Shown in pieces: positions 26,891 to 33,811 of a DNA stretch of 64,000 nucleotides. Source of the stretch: Bacteroidales bacterium. GTDB lineage: Bacteria > Bacteroidota > Bacteroidia > Bacteroidales > Lentimicrobiaceae. The stretch is taken from positions 293,501-357,500 of the forward strand of contig JADJEQ010000037.1 of the NCBI GenBank assembly GCA_016709025.1. The letters are read 5' to 3'. Positions within the stretch are counted from its first letter, which is position 1, and every line of letters starts with the position of its first letter. The position numbers and the translations under genes were made by a program. The notes under the pieces were generated by a model. It had not been told where the DNA came from, made no database searches, and saw nothing but the letters and a program-made list of their open reading frames with translations.

Positions 26891-26957
26891 GGCCGTAAAA
26901 TTTAAAGTAAATACTCAGTTATTTAAACAATTAAGCCCGATTATATAACCGGGAACA

Positions 26958-26999
26958 GCAGATTCTGCGCCTATGCGTACGCAGAGGAACAGAATCTGC
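26958..26999 (-). promoter_or_regulatory. rplL-rpoB intergenic hairpin (attenuator or processing site)
   Basis: GCAGATTCTG (26958-26967) pairs perfectly with CAGAATCTGC (26990-26999); inside it CTGCG (26965-26969) can pair alternatively with CGCAG (26980-26984). No T-run follows, so partial termination or RNase III processing, as known between rplL and rpoB in enteric bacteria, is more likely than full termination. Role inferred from position. Confidence 0.5.
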
Positions 27000-27028
27000 A
27001 TGTATAATTGCAAAAAAATCCCATCTAC

Positions 27029-27406
27029 TTATTTTACTTCTACCTCTGCTCCGGCTTCTTCGAGTTGTTTTTTCAGTGCTTCAGCTTCGTCTTTGGAAAC
27101 GCCTTCTTTGATTGCTTTAGGAGCAGCGTCAACAAGTTCCTTGGCTTCTTTCAGTCCAAGACTGGTTAACTCTTTTACGAGTTTTACAACTGCCAGTTTA
27201 GCCTGTCCGGCTGCTTTAAGGATAACGTCAAACTGAGTTTTTTCTTCAACTACAGGAGCTTCTGTAGCACCACCGCCTGCCATCATAACAGGAGCTGCGG
27301 CTGCTGGCTCAATTCCGTATTCGTCCTTAAGGATCTGGGCTAATTCATTAACTTCTTTAACAGTCAGATTAACCAATTGTTCTGCAAAAGCTTTTAAGTC
27401 TGCCAT
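27029..27406 (-). CDS. rplL: 50S ribosomal protein L7/L12
   Basis: 125 residues. N-terminal dimerisation helix (LKAFAEQLVNLTVKEVNELAQILKDEYGIEPA), an Ala/Met-rich hinge (AAAAPVMMAGGG), and the C-terminal factor-binding domain with EKTQFDVILKAAGQAKLAVVKLVKELTSLGLKEAKELVDAAPKAIKEGVSKDEAEALKKQLEEAGAEVEVK. It forms the ribosomal stalk with L10. Follows rplJ after 77 bases. Confidence 0.98.
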   Translation of the reverse strand: MADLKAFAEQLVNLTVKEVNELAQILKDEYGIEPAAAAPVMMAGGGATEAPVVEEKTQFDVILKAAGQAKLAVVKLVKELTSLGLKEAKELVDAAPKAIKEGVSKDEAEALKKQLEEAGAEVEVK

Positions 27407-27483
27407 TTTTATTTGATGTTTAAATTGTTTTACAATGAAAGTTTTAATTCAGATTTGTGATTTTGAATGCCTCTTAATGAAGC

Positions 27484-28005
27484 TTATGCTTCCCTTTCTG
27501 ACAGGGTTTTGAGAACGCCGCTCAACTTGTGGCCACCCGACTGTAATGCAGAAATAACATTGTTTGCAGGTGACTTGAGTGCGAGAATAATCTCGGCGAT
27601 GAGTTCGTTCTTCGTTTTGATGCTGATAAGCGCATCAAGGCTTTTATCTCCGACAAATGACATTTCCTCAACGAAAGCGCCTTTAAGAATAGGCCTGTCG
27701 CTGGTTTTGCGGAATTCCTTGATTAGCTTTGCAGGTTCATTGTTTACTTCCGATAACATGATGGAAGTAGCACCCTTGAGTGTTTCATAAAGCCCTGAGA
27801 AGTCCTTATCGGAGCGTTCCATTGCTTTAAGCAACAATTTGTTCTTTACAACGATGAGTTTCACACCCCGTTTAAAACACAACCGTCTCAATCTGTTGGT
27901 AACTTCTACGTTCAGGTTGGAGATATCGGTGATATAAACAGTGTTACTGCTTTGAAGTTGTTCGGTCAGGGTGTCAATCAGTTGACTCTTTTCTTCTTTT
28001 CTCAT
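27484..28005 (-). CDS. rplJ: 50S ribosomal protein L10
   Basis: 173 residues; N-terminal MRKEEKSQLIDTLTEQLQSSNTVYITDISNL and the core VEVTNRLRRLCFKRGVKLIVVKNKLLLKAMER are typical L10. It anchors L7/L12 on 23S rRNA. The gap to rplA is only 39 bases, too short for the classical L10 autoregulatory leader, so regulation by L10 binding, if any, must use another site. Confidence 0.98.
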   Translation of the reverse strand: MRKEEKSQLIDTLTEQLQSSNTVYITDISNLNVEVTNRLRRLCFKRGVKLIVVKNKLLLKAMERSDKDFSGLYETLKGATSIMLSEVNNEPAKLIKEFRKTSDRPILKGAFVEEMSFVGDKSLDALISIKTKNELIAEIILALKSPANNVISALQSGGHKLSGVLKTLSEREA

Positions 28006-28044
28006 GATAATTTTTCAGTTTTCGAGGAAAGTTCCACAGATTAA

Positions 28045-28740
28045 CTACGCAGTGATTGATTTTTGATCAACACGGATACCCGGACTCATGGTACTTGACA
28101 TGAAAAGTGATTTCATGTAGGTACCTTTAGCTGCTGTCGGTTTTAGTTTAACGATGGTTTGAAGGAGCTCTCTTGCATTCTCGAGCAATTTCACCTCATC
28201 AAACGAAGTTTTACCGACGGCTGCATGAACGATTCCGAACTTATCAACCTTAAAATCGATTTTACCGGCCTTTGCCTCAGTTACCGCTTTTCCGACTTCC
28301 ATCGTAACGGTACCGGTTTTAGGGTTAGGCATCAGGCCACGGGGACCAAGTATTTTACCCAGGGCGCCTACTTTAGGCATAATGCTGGGCATGGTAATTA
28401 TTACATCAACATCGGTCCAGCCTTCTTTGATTTTCTGGATGTATTCATCCAGTCCGTAGTAATCAGCACCTGCGGCTTTGGCTTCTTCCTCCTTTTCGGG
28501 AGTGCAAAGAACCAATACCCTTAAGGTTTTGCCGGTACCATGAGGCAACATCACCGTTCCCCTGACCATTTGATTGGCCTTACGGGGATCTACACCTAAC
28601 CTGACATCAATATCTACTGAGCTGTCGAATTTGGTATTTGATATCTGCTTCACGATCTTGATGGCTTCGCTTAGGGGGTAGGTGCCGTTCTTATCGAACT
28701 TGGCAAGAGCCTCTTTCCTTTTTTTTGTCAATTTAGCCAT
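28045..28740 (-). CDS. rplA: 50S ribosomal protein L1
   Basis: 231 residues; MAKLTKKRKEALAKFD, the conserved VDVRLGVDPRKANQMVRGTVMLPHGTGK and MPKVGALGKILGPRGLMPNPKTGTV are diagnostic. Forms the L1 stalk at the E site. Sits between rplK and rplJ in the standard order. Confidence 0.99.
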   Translation of the reverse strand: MAKLTKKRKEALAKFDKNGTYPLSEAIKIVKQISNTKFDSSVDIDVRLGVDPRKANQMVRGTVMLPHGTGKTLRVLVLCTPEKEEEAKAAGADYYGLDEYIQKIKEGWTDVDVIITMPSIMPKVGALGKILGPRGLMPNPKTGTVTMEVGKAVTEAKAGKIDFKVDKFGIVHAAVGKTSFDEVKLLENARELLQTIVKLKPTAAKGTYMKSLFMSSTMSPGIRVDQKSITA

Positions 28741-28800
28741 TTCACGCCTTGTTAAGAATTTGTTTTAACAATTTTACTGTCACGCTTTGTGTCAGCTTTG

Positions 28801-29250
28801 TTATTTGTCAATAGCAAACGGAGGAGTACCAGATACGGTAATTCCCATACTTCTTGCTGTTCCTGCAACCATACTCATTGCTGATTCGATTGTAAAAGCA
28901 TTCAGATCGGCCATCTTTATTTCTGCAATAGCTCTAACCTGATCCCAATTAACTGAACCAACTTTTTTACGGTTTGGCTCAGCCGAACCGCTCTTCAATT
29001 TGGTTGCTTCTAACAACTGAACAGCTACAGGCGGAGTTTTAATGATAAAATCAAAAGATTTATCTTTATAAACAGTAATGATAACCGGGAGGATTTTTCC
29101 AGCCTGGTCCTGCGTACGTGCGTTAAACTGTTTACAGAACTCCATGATATTGACGCCCTTCGAACCTAAAGCAGGCCCGATGGGAGGTGACGGATTGGCT
29201 GCACCACCTTTTACTTGCAGTTTAATAAAACCGCTTACTTCTTTTGCCAT
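28801..29250 (-). CDS. rplK: 50S ribosomal protein L11
   Basis: 149 residues, starting MAKEVSGFIKLQVKGGAANPSPPIGPALGSKGVNIMEFCKQFNART, the proline-rich N-domain that contacts thiostrepton and the stringent factor site; the C-terminal RNA-binding domain ends ARSMGITVSGTPPFAIDK. Follows nusG after 43 bases. Confidence 0.99.
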   Translation of the reverse strand: MAKEVSGFIKLQVKGGAANPSPPIGPALGSKGVNIMEFCKQFNARTQDQAGKILPVIITVYKDKSFDFIIKTPPVAVQLLEATKLKSGSAEPNRKKVGSVNWDQVRAIAEIKMADLNAFTIESAMSMVAGTARSMGITVSGTPPFAIDK

Positions 29251-29293
29251 TGTTGAAAACTTAGTGATTTAGAAATTCACAGTCACCCGTTCG

Positions 29294-29836
29294 TCAGTCT
29301 TTCTCTACTTGCATAAAGCCGAGTTCGAGGGGCGTTTTGCGGCCAAAAATCTTGACCATTACTTTCAACTTCTTCTTCTCCTCGTTGATCTCTTCGATCA
29401 CTCCGGTGAAACTGTTGAAAGGCCCATCGATTACAGTTACGGTTTCGCCAACAATAAACGGAACACTGACTTCTTCGCCCTGCTCTGTTAATTCGTCGAC
29501 TTTACCCAATATGCGGTTTACTTCGGCCTGCCTGAGGGGAACGGGTTCACCCTTAGAACCTAAGAAACCTAAAACACCCGGTACATTTTTAATAATGTGC
29601 GGGATTTCTCCAACCAGTATTGCTTCTATCAGTATATAGCCCGGAAGATAGTTCCGCTCTTTACTGATTTTCTTACCTTTACGAACCTGATAAATTTTTT
29701 CGGTAGGGATAAGAACCTGAGATATGTGATCGCGTAAGCCAAGGCGGTTTATTTCGCTTTCAAGGTATTGTTTTACCTTTTTTTCGTTCCCGCTGATGGC
29801 CCGGATTACGTACCACTTTTTATTGTCATCAACCAT
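29294..29836 (-). CDS. nusG: Transcription termination/antitermination factor NusG
   Basis: 180 residues: NGN domain (KKWYVIRAISGNEKKVKQYLESEI...LPGYILIEA...NVPGVLGFLG) and C-terminal KOW domain (GETVTVIDGPFNSFTGVIEEINEEKKKLKVMVKIFGRKTPLELGFMQVEKD). It couples RNA polymerase to ribosomes or Rho. Located directly after secE as in most bacteria. Confidence 0.98.
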   Translation of the reverse strand: MVDDNKKWYVIRAISGNEKKVKQYLESEINRLGLRDHISQVLIPTEKIYQVRKGKKISKERNYLPGYILIEAILVGEIPHIIKNVPGVLGFLGSKGEPVPLRQAEVNRILGKVDELTEQGEEVSVPFIVGETVTVIDGPFNSFTGVIEEINEEKKKLKVMVKIFGRKTPLELGFMQVEKD

Positions 29837-29909
29837 ACAGAAAATCGTAAATGATAAGTTGGTTTTTCAAACAACTGATTTAGAAAAAGTAGAGAAAAAT
29901 GGTCACCTT

Positions 29910-30107
29910 TTAAAACAGCAGGTAGAACTGTTTCAATAAAGTCTGGAAAGACATATCCATCAAATAAACGACTAACGCGATTATAAGGGAAGCGATGGAT
30001 ACAACGATTGCACTATTCTGGAGCTCGCTCCATGTTGGCCAGGAAGTTTTATTAACCAGCTCATCGTAACTTTCGCTGATGTATTCCTGAATTTTTGTCT
30101 TTGCCAT
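29910..30107 (-). CDS. secE: Preprotein translocase subunit SecE
   Basis: 65 residues, the short single-helix form. An amphipathic segment (EYISESYDELVNKTSWPTWSELQNSAIVV, with the conserved K-x-x-W-P) precedes one membrane helix (SIASLIIALVVYLMDMSF). It stabilises SecY. It lies 19 bases after tRNA-Trp and 73 before nusG. Confidence 0.96.
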   Translation of the reverse strand: MAKTKIQEYISESYDELVNKTSWPTWSELQNSAIVVSIASLIIALVVYLMDMSFQTLLKQFYLLF

Positions 30108-30126
30108 TTGACCAGTATTATTTTTG

Positions 30127-30199
30127 CACGGGAGGAGAGACTCGAACTCCCAACCAACGGTTTTGGAGACCGCTACTCTACCAATTGAGCTACACCCGT
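30127..30199 (-). tRNA. tRNA-Trp(CCA)
   Basis: Folds as a cloverleaf on the minus strand with anticodon loop CTCCAAA (anticodon CCA) on a GCGGT/ACCGT stem, TTCGAGT in the T loop, and a G discriminator. The acceptor stem has one T-T mismatch at the sixth pair. CCA is not encoded. It lies between tuf and secE, the same place as in several other phyla. Confidence 0.95.
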
Positions 30200-30254
30200 T
30201 TGATTTCTTTCAAGAGGACTTAACCCCGCCAATTCCAATTTATTTAATATGGCA

Positions 30255-30288
30255 GGGATAAAGGCATTCTATAGAACACCTTTATCCC
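30255..30288 (-). promoter_or_regulatory. Hairpin between tuf and tRNA-Trp
   Basis: A perfect 10-bp stem GGGATAAAGG (30255-30264) with CCTTTATCCC (30279-30288), the loop itself containing the self-complementary TTCTATAGAA. No T-run follows on the minus strand, so it is more likely a processing or partial attenuation hairpin after tuf than a full terminator. Confidence 0.5.
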
Positions 30289-30301
30289 GGGTAATTTTGT
30301 A

Positions 30302-31489
30302 TTAGTCGAGAATTTCAGTTACCTGACCTGCTCCTACTGTACGACCACCTTCGCGGATAGCGAAACGGAGGTTTTTCGACATAGCAATCGGGGCAATCAG
30401 TTTAACAACAACTGAAAGGTTGTCACCTGGCATAACCATTTCAACTCCTTCAGGAAGATGAACTTCACCGGTAACGTCGGTAGTCCTGAAATAGAACTGA
30501 GGACGATATTTGTTATGGAATGGAGTATGACGTCCGCCTTCTTCTTTTTTCAGGATATAAACCTCACCTTTAAAATCTTTGTGAGGAGTAACTGAACCTG
30601 GCTTGGCAATTACCATACCACGACGGATGGAATCTTTGTCAATACCACGGAGTAGTAAACCTGCGTTGTCTCCGGCTTCCCCTGTATCGAGGATCTTGCG
30701 GAACATTTCAACTCCGGTAACTACTGATTTCAGTTTCTCAGCATCCAGACCAATGATGTCAACAGGATCACCGGTATGAATAACGCCGGTTTCAATACGA
30801 CCGGTTGCAACAGTTCCACGTCCGGTAATTGAGAATACGTCCTCAACCGGCATCAGGAATGGTTTATCAATATCACGTGGAGGCAATGGAATCCAGGTAT
30901 CAACTGCGTCCATCAGCTCAATGATTTTCTCAACCCATACCGGCTCCTTATTCAGTCCACCAAGGGCTGAACCACGGATAATCGGTGAGTTGTCACCATC
31001 AAAACCATAGAAAGTAAGCAGTTCACGGATTTCCATCTCAACCAGGTCGAGAAGTTCAGGATCATCAACAAGGTCAACCTTGTTCATGAAAACCACCAAA
31101 CGGGGAACACCTACCTGACGTGCAAGCAGGATGTGCTCGCGGGTCTGTGGCATTGGTCCGTCGGTAGCAGCAACAACGAGGATAGCGCCGTCCATCTGGG
31201 CAGCACCTGTAACCATGTTTTTAACGTAGTCAGCGTGACCCGGACAGTCAACGTGAGCATAGTGACGATTTAATGTCTGATACTCAATGTGAGCGGTATT
31301 AATGGTAATACCCCTTTCTTTTTCTTCCGGTGCGTTGTCAATCGAATCGAATGACCTGAACACTGACCATCCCTTTTCTGCAAGACAAAGGGTGATCGCA
31401 GCGGTTAAGGTGGTCTTACCGTGGTCAACGTGACCGATGGTACCAACATTAACGTGCGGTTTGGAACGATCGAATTTTTCTTTTGCCAT
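30302..31489 (-). CDS. tuf: Translation elongation factor Tu
   Basis: 395 residues from the ATG at 31487-31489 (MAKEKFDRSKPHVNVGTIGHVDHGKTTLTAAIT); the 36-residue in-frame extension upstream overlaps tRNA sequence and is rejected. GTPase motifs: GHVDHGKT (P loop), DCPGHADY, NKVDLVD, and SALGG. Domains II and III follow (VFSITGRGTVATGRIETG; the C-terminal FAIREGGRTVGAGQVTEILD). Delivers aminoacyl-tRNA to the ribosome. It sits directly after four tRNA genes. Confidence 0.99.
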   Translation of the reverse strand: MAKEKFDRSKPHVNVGTIGHVDHGKTTLTAAITLCLAEKGWSVFRSFDSIDNAPEEKERGITINTAHIEYQTLNRHYAHVDCPGHADYVKNMVTGAAQMDGAILVVAATDGPMPQTREHILLARQVGVPRLVVFMNKVDLVDDPELLDLVEMEIRELLTFYGFDGDNSPIIRGSALGGLNKEPVWVEKIIELMDAVDTWIPLPPRDIDKPFLMPVEDVFSITGRGTVATGRIETGVIHTGDPVDIIGLDAEKLKSVVTGVEMFRKILDTGEAGDNAGLLLRGIDKDSIRRGMVIAKPGSVTPHKDFKGEVYILKKEEGGRHTPFHNKYRPQFYFRTTDVTGEVHLPEGVEMVMPGDNLSVVVKLIAPIAMSKNLRFAIREGGRTVGAGQVTEILD

Positions 31490-31555
31490 ATTAAATAATT
31501 GTTGTGTTAATTGTTGTAAATTTAATGAAAAGTTACTTTCAGTAAAATGAATCAG

Positions 31556-31627
<72 letters not shown>

Positions 31628-31679
31628 TTATTGCAATAAATCCTTACGAGAAAAACCGGAGAGGATCATCGCATCACTG

Positions 31680-31752
31680 AGCGGAAGACGGGGCTCGAAC
31701 CCGCCACCTATAGCTTGGAAGGCTATCGCTCTACCAAATGAGCTACTTCCGC
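31680..31752 (-). tRNA. tRNA-Gly(TCC)
   Basis: Cloverleaf with acceptor GCGGAAG/CTTCCGC, anticodon stem ATAGC/GCTAT and loop CTTCCAA (anticodon TCC), T arm GCGGGTTCGAGCCCCG. CCA not encoded. Confidence 0.95.
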
Positions 31753-31794
31753 AAAATATAATAGAAAAAAAACGACTACTATATATATAATGTG

Positions 31795-31876
31795 TGGGGG
31801 GAGGAGGATTCGAACCTCCGAAGGCTGTGCCAACAGATTTACAGTCTGCCCCATTTGACCGCTCTGGTATCCCCCC
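31795..31876 (-). tRNA. tRNA-Tyr(GTA)
   Basis: 82 bases, class II with a long variable arm. Acceptor GGGGGGA/TCCCCCC, anticodon loop CTGTAAA (anticodon GTA) on a GCAGA/TCTGT stem, T arm GGAGGTTCGAATCCTCC. CCA not encoded. Confidence 0.95.
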
Positions 31877-31906
31877 TTGCAATTATTTCAAAATATTAAA
31901 GAACTG

Positions 31907-31980
31907 AGCCGATGGAGGGATTCGAACCCCCGACCAGCTGATTACAAATCAGCTGCTCTGGCCAACTGAGCTACATCGGC
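31907..31980 (-). tRNA. tRNA-Thr(TGT)
   Basis: Acceptor GCCGATG/CATCGGC, anticodon stem GCTGA/TCAGC and loop TTTGTAA (anticodon TGT), T arm GGGGGTTCGAATCCCTC. First gene of the Thr-Tyr-Gly-Thr-tuf block, the same order as E. coli thrU-tyrU-glyT-thrT-tufB. Confidence 0.95.
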
Positions 31981-32103
31981 ATGATGTTTGAAGCAAATTG
32001 CACAAACGCTCCTTTTTATCCCTGCCTTCAGCCTGAAAAAATCTGGTTTTATTAGAAGATTTCCTACTGTATTCCGGCTTTCGATGAACTTTCTGTACTG
32101 CCT

Positions 32104-32138
32104 AAAAAAATGCAGTCCTTCTTTCAAAAAGGACTGCA
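32104..32138 (-). terminator. Terminator of the xerC-like/hpf unit
   Basis: TGCAGTCCTT (32111-32120) pairs with AAGGACTGCA (32129-32138) around an 8-base loop; on the minus strand seven T follow (plus 32104-32110). It ends transcription from hpf before the tRNA cluster. Confidence 0.8.
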
Positions 32139-32167
32139 AATGTATAAACTATTTTGATACCAACAAA
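32137..32167 (-). promoter_or_regulatory. Promoter of the tRNA-tuf-secE-rpoBC cluster
   Basis: On the minus strand TTTG (32167-32164), exactly 19 bases, then TACATTTG (32144-32137): a full match to the Bacteroidota -33/-7 consensus. Predicted transcription start about 32130, which falls inside the hpf terminator stem, about 150 bases before the first tRNA. Confidence 0.65.
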
Positions 32168-32201
32168 TACTTTTTAGTTTTTTTTTGTTGATCGTCGAAT
32201 T

Positions 32202-32498
32202 TTATTTTCTGAGCTTCATTTTATGCTTGTCAAGTTGCTTGCGCAATGCGTCTATGGCAGTGTCTGTGGCTTCTTCAAAGGTAGCACTTTGCTTCTTGGC
32301 AAACAGGTCATTCCCCTTAATCAAGAGACGTATTTCAGCTACTTTATTATCCTGTGTTTCAGCATTTTCCAATTTGAGAGTTACTTCACTTCCCATGATG
32401 CCATCATAAACTCCAGACAATTTTTCAACTTTTTCACTGATAAATGCTTCCAGTTTTTTGTCGGTTTTGAATTTTACAGCATTGATGCTAACTTTCAT
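32202..32498 (-). CDS. hpf: Ribosome hibernation promoting factor (short HPF/RaiA family)
   Basis: 98 residues, the short form without the C-terminal dimerisation domain. beta-alpha-beta-beta-beta-alpha pattern: MKVSINAVKFKTDKKLEAFISEKVEKL, then VTLKLENAETQDNKVAEIRLLIKGNDLFAKKQSATFEEATDTAIDALRKQLDKHKMKLRK, where the final helix carries the family's basic ribosome-binding face. It binds the 30S A/P sites and silences ribosomes in stationary phase. It starts 14 bases after the xerC-like gene, so the two share a transcript. Confidence 0.93.
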   Translation of the reverse strand: MKVSINAVKFKTDKKLEAFISEKVEKLSGVYDGIMGSEVTLKLENAETQDNKVAEIRLLIKGNDLFAKKQSATFEEATDTAIDALRKQLDKHKMKLRK

Positions 32499-32512
32499 AA
32501 TTCCTCCTTTTT

Positions 32513-33394
32513 TTAGGCCCTTGGATGGGCGAGTTTGTATATAGATTTAAGCTTTTCGATGCTATTGTGGGTATAAACCTGGGTTGCGGCCAGGCTTGCA
32601 TGGCCCAGAATTTCTTTAATCGCATTCAGATCTGCACCTTCGTTGAGCATGTGTGTGGCAAAGGTGTGCCTCAGTAAATGCGGACTTTTAACGCCCCTCA
32701 CACCGGCAAGTGTCAGGTAATGTTTTACCAGACGATATATAAACACCGGATACGCCTTTTTTCCCTGATCAGTTACAATTATTTCCTGAACTCCATGATT
32801 TACGACTGCTTCACGCAATTTCAGGTATTCGTCAATCAGTCTTGTAAGTTGCTTTGTAACCGGAATAATCCTTTGTTTGTTTCTCTTACCGGTTACTTTT
32901 ATGGTCAGTGCTCCCCTGTCGAGGTCAGGTAGTTTCAGGCCAATAAGCTCCGACAGCCGGATTCCTGTACTGTAAAGAATTTCTATGACCAGCAAATCGC
33001 GCCTTAGCCCAAATTCGTCATCCCCTGAAGGTAACTGAAGAATGGATTCCATTTCTGAAACTGAAGCAAAAGCAGGAAGTCTTGAAGGAATTGACAGTGA
33101 AATGGCTTTGCTGACCGGATTGAATGAAATCATTCCTTCTTTCATCAGGTAACGAAAGTAAGCCTTGAGCGTTGATAATTTCCGGTTAACACTGCGGGAA
33201 GTCAGGCCTTCATCGATGAGTGAAGCCAGCCAGGATCTAACCATACTATAGGTGATCTCAGCATCAGCCGAAATTCCATAAGCAGCTGTTAAATAATCTC
33301 CGAACTGGGAGAGATCAGACTTATAGGCAGCAACCGTATGTACAGAAAAGCGTTTCTCGGATTGTAAGTACTGGTAGAAAGAGTCTCTGATCAT
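32513..33394 (-). CDS. xerC: Tyrosine recombinase XerC-like
   Basis: 293 residues. N-terminal SAM-like DNA-binding domain (1-~90, SFYQYLQSEKRFSVHTVAAYKSDLSQF) and catalytic domain with all active residues: Arg146 (STGIRLSEL), Lys170 (TGKRNKQR), His239-x-x-Arg242 (HLLRHTFATHML), His265 (LGHASL) and nucleophile Tyr274 (TQVYTHNS). Xer recombinases resolve chromosome dimers at dif. Its place between rpsU and hpf and the full-length core fit a housekeeping Xer, not an integrase of a mobile element; XerC versus XerD cannot be settled here. Confidence 0.9.
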   Translation of the reverse strand: MIRDSFYQYLQSEKRFSVHTVAAYKSDLSQFGDYLTAAYGISADAEITYSMVRSWLASLIDEGLTSRSVNRKLSTLKAYFRYLMKEGMISFNPVSKAISLSIPSRLPAFASVSEMESILQLPSGDDEFGLRRDLLVIEILYSTGIRLSELIGLKLPDLDRGALTIKVTGKRNKQRIIPVTKQLTRLIDEYLKLREAVVNHGVQEIIVTDQGKKAYPVFIYRLVKHYLTLAGVRGVKSPHLLRHTFATHMLNEGADLNAIKEILGHASLAATQVYTHNSIEKLKSIYKLAHPRA

Positions 33395-33437
33395 GCAACT
33401 TATAAAAAAGAAGAAGAAAACCTTGTATCCCTTCTGA

Positions 33438-33464
33438 AATAATGTCTAAATGTAAGACATTATT
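33438..33464. repeat. Perfect 10-bp inverted repeat between rpsU and the xerC-like gene
   Basis: AATAATGTCT (33438-33447) and AGACATTATT (33455-33464) around a 7-base loop. It follows rpsU on the minus strand but has no T-run; it may be a weak terminator or leader hairpin. Confidence 0.5.
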
Positions 33465-33512
33465 GCACGAATACAAAATTTTCTTCCTTAAATCGCACTT
33501 AAAAAAGGCGGA

Positions 33513-33707
33513 TTAGTTTTCTTCGGCCTGTTGCAATTGCTGCACGTATATAGCGTGCAACCTCTGTTCACGGTTTTTAACTGAAGGTTTAGTAAATTTC
33601 TGCCTTTCGCGGAGCTCTTTTACCACGCCGGTTTTTTCAAACTTACGTTTCAGTTTCTTTAAGGCCCTGTCGATATTTTCGCCTTCTTTAACGGGTACGA
33701 TAATCAT
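33513..33707 (-). CDS. rpsU: 30S ribosomal protein S21
   Basis: 64 residues, MIIVPVKEGENIDRALKKLKRKFEKTGVVKELRERQKFTKPSVKNREQRLHAIYVQQLQ: typical S21 with the basic R/K-rich centre. In Bacteroidota S21 lies near the 3' end of 16S rRNA and helps hide the anti-Shine-Dalgarno sequence. Has a well-formed promoter of its own. Confidence 0.96.
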   Translation of the reverse strand: MIIVPVKEGENIDRALKKLKRKFEKTGVVKELRERQKFTKPSVKNREQRLHAIYVQQLQQAEEN

Positions 33708-33762
33708 ACGAAATACGCTCTCTTTCTGTTAATGGTTAAATGAAATCTTTGTTTAAGGGGTG

Positions 33763-33793
33763 CAAAGATAGAATATACTTTTAACTCTGCAAA
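33763..33793 (-). promoter_or_regulatory. Promoter of rpsU
   Basis: Minus strand TTTG (33793-33790), 19-base spacer, TATCTTTG (33770-33763): an exact Bacteroidota -33/-7 promoter. Predicted start about 33757, 50 bases before the rpsU ATG. Confidence 0.7.
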
Positions 33794-33811
33794 ATTATAA
33801 GTCATTTTTTT

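Noticed and set aside
31628..31882. 84-aa frame across tRNA genes
   Set aside because: It overlaps tRNA-Gly and tRNA-Tyr and has no protein-like features.
32513..33394. Integrase of a genomic island
   Set aside because: Full XerC/D-type core, housekeeping neighbours (rpsU, hpf), and no attachment-site repeats around the tRNA genes.
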